From Oscillospiraceae bacterium (GTDB taxonomy: Bacteria > Bacillota > Clostridia > Oscillospirales > Oscillospiraceae): 9,480 nucleotides of DNA. A program made the position numbers and the translations under genes. The notes under the pieces were generated by a model. The model was given only the letters and a program-made list of their open reading frames with translations, made no database searches and was not told the DNA's origin. How positions within the stretch are numbered: the stretch's first letter is position 1; every line of letters starts with the position of its first letter. The stretch spans positions 1 through 9,480 of the forward strand of contig JAFRAF010000136.1 of the NCBI GenBank assembly GCA_017405545.1. Direction: 5' to 3'. Positions 6,250-9,480 of this stretch are shown here, piece by piece.

Positions 6250-6579
6250 ATGAATAGAGAATACAGCTACATGAACGGAATTATACACAACATTCAGAAT
6301 GTCCAGGTCGGAGATAAGACCTATGTGAATCTCAATGTTCGTGTTCAGGACGATATGAGACATCTTTTACAGGATCATATGAGGCAGGATGTAGTGCATC
6401 ACATTCAGGTCAGCCTTCCGTCAAGCTACCTGAAGGAGTTTTCGGTCAACGACGCCGTTGAGATGAAGATCGACAAGGATGGCTTTCTCGCAGATATAAG
6501 AGAAATCGGACCGCAGATCCAGAAGACTCTTCTACGCGGGGTCATCAAGCACGAGTGTTACAGGGGCGCAAGAATCTGA
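6250..6579 (+). CDS. Stand-alone paralogue of the unrecognised N-terminal domain
   Basis: A 109-residue protein about two-thirds identical by eye (roughly 69 of 102 positions) to residues 1-102 of the upstream HPF-domain fusion. Shared runs include YSYMNGI, VNDAVEMKID, DGFLADI and the closing KHE. The last seven residues, CYRGARI, are unrelated to the fusion and the HPF dimerisation domain is absent; I found no remnant of it in any frame of the following bases. I chose the ATG at 6250 because AAAAGGAG lies at 6232-6239 and because the start then aligns with the paralogue. An earlier in-frame ATG at 6193 lacks a ribosome binding site. It probably arose by tandem duplication followed by loss of the 3' part, or represents the ancestral domain. 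A terminator hairpin follows about 34 bases later. Function unknown. Confidence 0.82.
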   Translation: MNREYSYMNGIIHNIQNVQVGDKTYVNLNVRVQDDMRHLLQDHMRQDVVHHIQVSLPSSYLKEFSVNDAVEMKIDKDGFLADIREIGPQIQKTLLRGVIKHECYRGARI

Positions 6580-6612
6580 TTTCCTCCCCGGCCGTTTAAC
6601 TAAATAGATAGA

Positions 6613-6650
6613 TACAAAAGGCACTGTTATCAAAGACAGTGTCTTTTGTA
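6613..6650 (+). terminator. Terminator-like hairpin closing the hpf-related cluster
   Basis: ACAAAAGGCACTGT (6614-6627) pairs with ACAGTGTCTTTTGT (6636-6649) across an eight-base loop, giving a 14-pair stem with one G-U pair. The descending arm holds CTTTTGT, but the bases after it (AATCGC) are not T-rich. It is therefore a weaker terminator than those after nfnB and hpf, and could instead stabilise the mRNA end. Confidence 0.65.
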
Positions 6651-6654
6651 ATCG

Positions 6655-6672
6655 CATGAACCGGAGTTCATG
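6655..6672. repeat. Inverted repeat before the lipoprotein gene
   Basis: CATGAAC-CGGA-GTTCATG is a perfect 7-4-7 inverted repeat about 105 bases upstream of the lipoprotein start. There is no T-tract after it. It may be an operator or a small RNA hairpin; no function is assigned. Confidence 0.4.
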
Positions 6673-6776
6673 GCGCCAACAGATTTTACCAATATAAAAC
6701 GGGATACAGAGCAAATAATAGTTCTGCAAAAGGAAAAAGAGGCTTGCAAAATAAAGCCTTCTTCGAAGGAGGAACT

Positions 6777-7289
6777 ATGAAAAGAACTTTGGTACTTCTG
6801 TTTTCGCTCATCATGGCGCTGGGTCTCCTCACAGCCTGTACGCACCGCATTGACGATGAGATAATTGACCGCCCTGCGGACAACAATTCACTCATCGATG
6901 AGGCAATAGACGAGGCAGCCGACAATGACGAAGACAGGGACAGCGTCATTCCAGGCAACAACTCCGACAGGGGCGCGAACGGCGGTCTGGACAACGGCGT
7001 GACCGGCCCCGCAGATGATAACAATATCGACGGAAACCGTGCAGCCGAGAACAACGTTAAAGGAAACAATGCCAATGGCGGCAGCACCGCAAACGGCAGT
7101 GACGGAAACGGCAACAACGGCTTCAACCCGAACATCAACGACAAAAACGACCAGCAGTCCGATGTTCAGCCCAATCAGAACGGTTACAGCGGCGGGAACA
7201 AGCCCGGCAGCACGGGCAGCACAGAGTCCGGCAGCGGCAACAAGTCAGACGGCGGCGCCCAAAGCAAAAACAGCAGCGGCAATTCCTGA
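6777..7289 (+). CDS. Low-complexity Asn/Gly/Ser/Asp-rich lipoprotein
   Basis: A 170-residue predicted lipoprotein not recognised as a known family. The signal peptide is MKRTLVLLFSLIMALGLLTAC with lipobox L18-T19-A20-C21, so it should be anchored outside the cytoplasmic membrane. After a short acidic stretch (DDEIIDRPADNN, then EAIDEAADNDEDRD) the rest is almost entirely Asn, Gly, Asp and Ser. The repeats are irregular, there are nearly no hydrophobic residues, and the C-terminal third (NKPGSTGSTESGSGNKSDGG) looks like an extended, disordered linker. AAGGAGG at 6766-6772 fixes the ATG at 6777; an upstream in-frame ATG at 6744 has no ribosome binding site and would bury the signal peptide. The ribosome binding site overlaps a small hairpin (6757-6769). 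No promoter with good boxes was found upstream. It may act as a cell-surface spacer or spore/envelope protein, but this cannot be decided from the sequence. Confidence 0.8.
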   Translation: MKRTLVLLFSLIMALGLLTACTHRIDDEIIDRPADNNSLIDEAIDEAADNDEDRDSVIPGNNSDRGANGGLDNGVTGPADDNNIDGNRAAENNVKGNNANGGSTANGSDGNGNNGFNPNINDKNDQQSDVQPNQNGYSGGNKPGSTGSTESGSGNKSDGGAQSKNSSGNS

Positions 7290-7304
7290 GTATGGGCATA
7301 CTAA

Positions 7305-7344
7305 AACAGCGGGAGGTATAATATACCGTCCCGCTGTTATTTTT
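7305..7344. terminator. Bidirectional terminator between convergent lipoprotein and ribU genes
   Basis: AACAGCGGGA (7305-7314) pairs with TCCCGCTGTT (7329-7338), and an inner GGTATA/TATACC stem lies inside. The plus strand continues with ATTTTT, and the minus strand with TTTTAG after the stem. It begins 15 bases after the lipoprotein stop codon and lies about 25 bases beyond the ribU stop, so it can serve both genes. The plus direction has the better U-tract. Confidence 0.88.
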
Positions 7345-7362
7345 CAGCCCAGTGCTGATATT

Positions 7363-7962
7363 CTATTTTGCTCCGAACTTGGAAATGAGAATGGAGCAGC
7401 GCTTGTAAACCAGGAATGTGATAATTCCGTTCACGCCCAGCTTGATAAGGTTAAACGGAATTATAACAGGCAGCAGCATACCCTTTACCGCGCTGGCAGG
7501 CACACCCATGAATATAGGCGTGATAACCATATTGGCGCCCGCCATAACTATGACAGCACAGATAACGCCAATCACGAGGGCCAGGGCAGCTCCCTTTTTG
7601 GTCTTGAGCTTCTTATAAATACACGCGGCGACGAGTACATATACGCCGGTAGCGATTATATGCATGATGATTCCGTATATGCCGCTGGCGGCGCTGACGG
7701 TAAAGCCCTGGATTATTGAAGCCACAATGGCAATACATATGCCTGCAACAGGACCGAAGGCAAAGGCGCCTATCAGGACCGGGATGTCCGCCGGGTCATA
7801 CTCCAGGAACGGAGCCGCGGGGAATATGGGGAAATGTATTATCGCCACGAAGACTATGGACAGGGCCGCCAGAACGGCCATCATGACCAGTCGCTTTGTT
7901 CCGCTCACGGGTTTGCTGCCGCCTGTGTTTTTTTCCTGTGTGTTTTGATTTGTCTCTTGCAT
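7363..7962 (-). CDS. ribU: Riboflavin ECF transporter S component RibU
   Basis: A 199-residue integral membrane protein, the substrate-binding S component that captures riboflavin and works with the shared energising module EcfAA'T. After a hydrophilic N-terminus (1-22) there are about six hydrophobic membrane segments, beginning near LVMMAVLAALSIVFVAII. The RibU signature LEYDPADIP lies at 53-61, followed by LIGAFAFGPVAG. The ATG at 7960-7962 has AGGAGG eight bases upstream (7971-7976). The gene sits behind an FMN riboswitch and a terminator hairpin on the same strand, which independently supports riboflavin as substrate. No ECF ATPase or EcfT gene is in the window, consistent with a group II transporter that shares its energising module. 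The N-terminal extension is slightly longer than typical. Confidence 0.93.
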   Translation of the reverse strand: MQETNQNTQEKNTGGSKPVSGTKRLVMMAVLAALSIVFVAIIHFPIFPAAPFLEYDPADIPVLIGAFAFGPVAGICIAIVASIIQGFTVSAASGIYGIIMHIIATGVYVLVAACIYKKLKTKKGAALALVIGVICAVIVMAGANMVITPIFMGVPASAVKGMLLPVIIPFNLIKLGVNGIITFLVYKRCSILISKFGAK

Positions 7963-7975
7963 CTTGCCTACCTCC

Positions 7976-8013
7976 TAAAAAATAAGCATCTGAAAAACAT
8001 GTCTTTCAGATGC
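7976..8013 (-). terminator. FMN-riboswitch terminator in the ribU leader
   Basis: On the minus strand GCATCTGAAA (8013-8004) pairs with TTTCAGATGC (7995-7986) around an eight-base loop, followed by TTATTTTTT (7985-7977) just before the ribosome binding site. This is the expected expression platform: FMN binding should favour termination before ribU. Confidence 0.88.
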
Positions 8014-8017
8014 AGCA

Positions 8018-8084
8018 GCGGAATACTCCGCAAGAAGGAGGCCCATATCAGATATAAAAGCAAATAAACCATTTGCCTGATATG
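8018..8084 (-). other. Extra hairpins between the FMN aptamer and its terminator
   Basis: Two further inverted repeats lie in the leader. CATATCAG (8044-8051) pairs with CTGATATG (8077-8084) and encloses GCAAAT/ATTTGC (8060-8065 with 8071-8076). GCGGA (8018-8022) pairs with TCCGC (8027-8031). They make the leader between aptamer and terminator longer than a minimal platform needs. They may form part of the antiterminator or time polymerase movement; this is inference. Confidence 0.5.
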
Positions 8085-8094
8085 TATCCCATAC

Positions 8095-8204
8095 GCCTTC
8101 TTCCATCCAGACTTTGACTGTCGGTACCGGAGTTTAACCGGTTCAACGCGCTAGCGCTCGCGGACTATACCGCCGATCGGGAATTCCACCCTGCCCTGAA
8201 GACA
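8095..8204 (-). promoter_or_regulatory. FMN riboswitch aptamer (RFN element)
   Basis: Read on the minus strand, the conserved RFN blocks appear in order: CTTCAGGGCAGGGTGGAATTCCC, the GATCGGCGGTATAGTCCGCGAGC segment, GAACCGGTTAAACTCCGG, then TACCGACAGTCAAAGTCTGGATG, closed by GAAGAAG. Each is given here as separate short blocks and matches the family with only a few substitutions. Binding of flavin mononucleotide should switch off the riboflavin transporter gene that follows. Confidence 0.96.
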
Positions 8205-8225
8205 TCATTATTCAAATGTATAACT

Positions 8226-8254
8226 ATGATAACACAGGCGGATAGCATGTGCAA
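8226..8254 (-). promoter_or_regulatory. Promoter of the FMN-riboswitch/ribU transcript
   Basis: On the minus strand TTGCAC (8254-8249), a 17-base spacer and TATCAT (8231-8226) form a reasonable sigma-A promoter that would start transcription near 8219, about 15 bases before the aptamer. Its -35 box lies six bases from the -35 box of the divergent SLOG gene promoter. Confidence 0.75.
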
Positions 8255-8260
8255 TGCTTT

Positions 8261-8289
8261 TTGACAAAAAAGATTTGATTTGTTAGAAT
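8261..8289 (+). promoter_or_regulatory. Sigma-A promoter of the SLOG gene
   Basis: A perfect TTGACA (8261-8266) and TAGAAT (8284-8289) are separated by 17 bases. Transcription should begin near 8296, leaving a leader of about 30 bases. This rules out the upstream in-frame start codon at 8280. Confidence 0.85.
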
Positions 8290-8324
8290 GTACAAGAGTT
8301 TATAACTGCCATGAGGTGATGACT

Positions 8325-8822
8325 ATGGAGAGGGCGCTGACATGCTGCTTTACAGGCCACAGGCCGGTGAAACTGCCCTGGGGATATGACGAGGACGACC
8401 CGAGATGTATTGCACTCAAGCGCAAGATTTCCGATGTGATAGATTCCCTCTACTGCTCCGGCATACGCCACTTCATATCCGGCATGGCGGAGGGCTGCGA
8501 TCTGTATTTCGCGGAGGCGGTCATAGCTTACCGGACAGAGCATGAGGACGTCACACTCGAGGCCGCAGTCCCCTTCCGCGGTCAGGCCTCCCGCTGGTCC
8601 TTCAGCCAGCGTATGCGCTACGACAGGCTCATATCCCTGTGCGACAGTGTCAAATGCATGCAGGAGGAGTACAGCCGAAGCTGCATGCTGATTCGCAACC
8701 GCTACATGGTGGACCGCTCCTCGGTGCTGCTGGCCATATATGACCAGACTCCCGGCGGCACAAGGCACACCCTCGACTATGCCGCAAAAAAGAATCTCGA
8801 GATAATAATCATACAGACATAA
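8325..8822 (+). CDS. DUF1273/YpsA-like SLOG-family protein
   Basis: A 165-residue protein of the YpsA-like SLOG family, Rossmann-like proteins thought to bind nucleotides or nucleotide-derived ligands. No enzymatic role can be assigned. Family signatures are FTGHRP at 9-14, SGMAEGCD at 52-59, AAVPFRGQ at 80-87, RYDRLISLCD at 98-107, RNRYMVD at 124-130, and GGTRHTLDYA at 144-153. Length and motif order match full-length members. I chose the ATG at 8325 because GAGGTG lies at 8313-8318 with six bases between, and because the promoter -10 box ends at 8289. An ATG at 8319 abuts the ribosome binding site and is less likely. The gene is divergent from ribU and has no visible terminator. Its last 46 bases overlap, on the opposite strand, the end of the Lys/Ala-rich reading frame to the right. 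Confidence 0.9.
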   Translation: MERALTCCFTGHRPVKLPWGYDEDDPRCIALKRKISDVIDSLYCSGIRHFISGMAEGCDLYFAEAVIAYRTEHEDVTLEAAVPFRGQASRWSFSQRMRYDRLISLCDSVKCMQEEYSRSCMLIRNRYMVDRSSVLLAIYDQTPGGTRHTLDYAAKKNLEIIIIQT

Positions 8823-9480
8823 GGCCGCGGCATTAAACCCACACAGTATGAAAGACAGACCTCTCCGGTGCTCATTCTGCCTCTCCGGGCGTACTTCACA
8901 AGGGCGTCCATCACCAGCTTTTCAGCCCGTGCCCTGTCCTCCTTCTCCACGCCGAAGAGGCCCACCAGTTTCTTTGCCGTCTCCGCCGCCGCCCTGTGGG
9001 GCTTGGCGGTTTTCTTTTTGCCCTTTTTCCTCTCGGCCTTCTCCGCGGCCTCGGCGGCTTTCACGGCCTCCTGGGCGCTGCCCCTGCCCTTGCCGTCGTC
9101 CTCTATGGGGTCGGCGTAGGGCGCCGGTTTTGCCTCCGGTTTCTCGGCCTTGGCCTGGCTTTTGGCTTTTTTCGGCTTCGCCGCCGTCCGCTTCTCCTGC
9201 TCAGTTTCCATGGCACGGAGCTCCGCCCTCAGGGTCTCCAGCTTCCGCGCCTGTCCCGGGTTCGCCTCGCCGCCGCCTATAAGGTTTTCGATGTCCTCTA
9301 TCTGGCGCCGCTTCTCCCGAATATTGTTCTTCAGGGTCTGGTCGCTGACCCTCGCCGCCGCGCTGGCCCGCTTCTCATACGCCTCCCGGGCGATGTCGCC
9401 GGCACGCTCTCTGGCCAGCTGTTCCTTTGCCTCGTGCCCCGCGGCCTTCGGTGTGGGGAGCGCGTCCTCCTCGGAAGCGG
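8777..9480 (-). CDS. Partial Lys/Ala/Glu-rich coiled-coil protein, 5' end outside the window
   Basis: An open frame of at least 233 residues enters from the right edge and ends at 8777; its start is not in the window. The visible part is highly charged and helix-prone. One segment has heptad-like KEQLARERAGDIAREAYEKR, then RERRQIEDIENLIGGGEANPG and LETLRAELRAMETEQEKR. A Lys/Ala/Pro-rich linker (KPKKAKSQAKAEKPEAKPAP) follows, then a compact region around KKLVGLFGVEKEDRARAEKLV. The last 25 or so residues switch to hydrophobic, Cys-containing sequence (LSYCVGLMPRPYVCMIIISR). The final 14 codons are read antisense through the SLOG gene, so the native C-terminus has probably been lost. GC content is clearly higher than in the genes to the left. 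I do not recognise the family; a phage, conjugative-element or DNA-associated protein is possible but unproven. Confidence 0.55.
   Translation of the reverse strand, partial: ASEEDALPTPKAAGHEAKEQLARERAGDIAREAYEKRASAAARVSDQTLKNNIREKRRQIEDIENLIGGGEANPGQARKLETLRAELRAMETEQEKRTAAKPKKAKSQAKAEKPEAKPAPYADPIEDDGKGRGSAQEAVKAAEAAEKAERKKGKKKTAKPHRAAAETAKKLVGLFGVEKEDRARAEKLVMDALVKYARRGRMSTGEVCLSYCVGLMPRPYVCMIIISRFFFAA

Noticed and set aside
7015..7719. 234-codon plus-strand frame spanning the lipoprotein end, the terminator and ribU
   Set aside because: It overlaps a lipoprotein in another frame, reads through a bidirectional terminator and antisense through ribU; composition is low complexity then unrelated.
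8848..9282. Pro/Ser/Arg-rich plus-strand frame (144 codons) in the GC-rich end
   Set aside because: Composition is typical of the complement of a Lys/Ala/Glu-rich gene; no ribosome binding site or promoter.
1..9480. CRISPR array, insertion sequence, tRNA or rRNA genes
   Set aside because: No regularly spaced repeats, transposase motifs, cloverleaf-like segments or rRNA-like conserved blocks were seen on either strand.

Overview
The window looks like chromosomal DNA from an anaerobic member of the Firmicutes, class Clostridia, probably an Oscillospirales-like gut lineage. The evidence is AGGAGG-type ribosome binding sites, sigma-A promoters, lysine and FMN riboswitches with Firmicutes-style intrinsic terminators, an electron-bifurcating NfnAB pair, a two-subunit class I fumarase alpha subunit, a long-form hibernation factor and a YpsA-like SLOG protein. 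The lineage call is inference; no rRNA or other phylogenetic marker is present. No tRNA, CRISPR array, insertion sequence or replication origin was seen.

Layout. (1) 24-1244, minus strand: a lysine-riboswitch leader with a consensus promoter and terminator hairpin controls an amino-acid ABC transporter binding lipoprotein. (2) 1350-4836, plus strand: a fumarase alpha subunit without its usual neighbouring beta subunit, then, from its own promoter, nfnA-nfnB, which exchange electrons between NADH, NADPH and ferredoxin. A strong terminator closes this block. (3) 4913-6650, plus strand: a ribosome-hibernation cluster. A normal long HPF gene, with a 10-bp inverted repeat bracketing its -10 box, is followed by two genes sharing an N-terminal domain I do not recognise. 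In the first, that domain is fused to an HPF-type C-terminal dimerisation domain; in the second it stands alone. (4) 6777-7289: a low-complexity Asn/Gly/Ser-rich lipoprotein. (5) 7363-8254, minus strand: riboflavin ECF transporter S component RibU under an FMN riboswitch, convergent with the lipoprotein across a shared bidirectional terminator. (6) 8261-8822, plus strand: a DUF1273/YpsA-like SLOG protein, divergent from ribU. (7) 8777-9480, minus strand: the C-terminal part of a Lys/Ala/Glu-rich coiled-coil protein in GC-rich DNA. It runs off the right edge and overlaps the 3' end of the SLOG gene antisense, which suggests a truncated or rearranged gene.

The most interesting part is region 3. 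Long HPF proteins pair through their C-terminal domains to join two 70S ribosomes into an inactive 100S dimer. A second protein with the same dimerisation domain (about 64% identical by eye) but without the ribosome-binding domain could heterodimerise with HPF. It could then cap the dimer or bring the new domain to hibernating ribosomes, while the stand-alone copy could compete or assist. This is a hypothesis from domain architecture. The other clear results are the two riboswitch assignments, which fix the likely substrates of two transporters.
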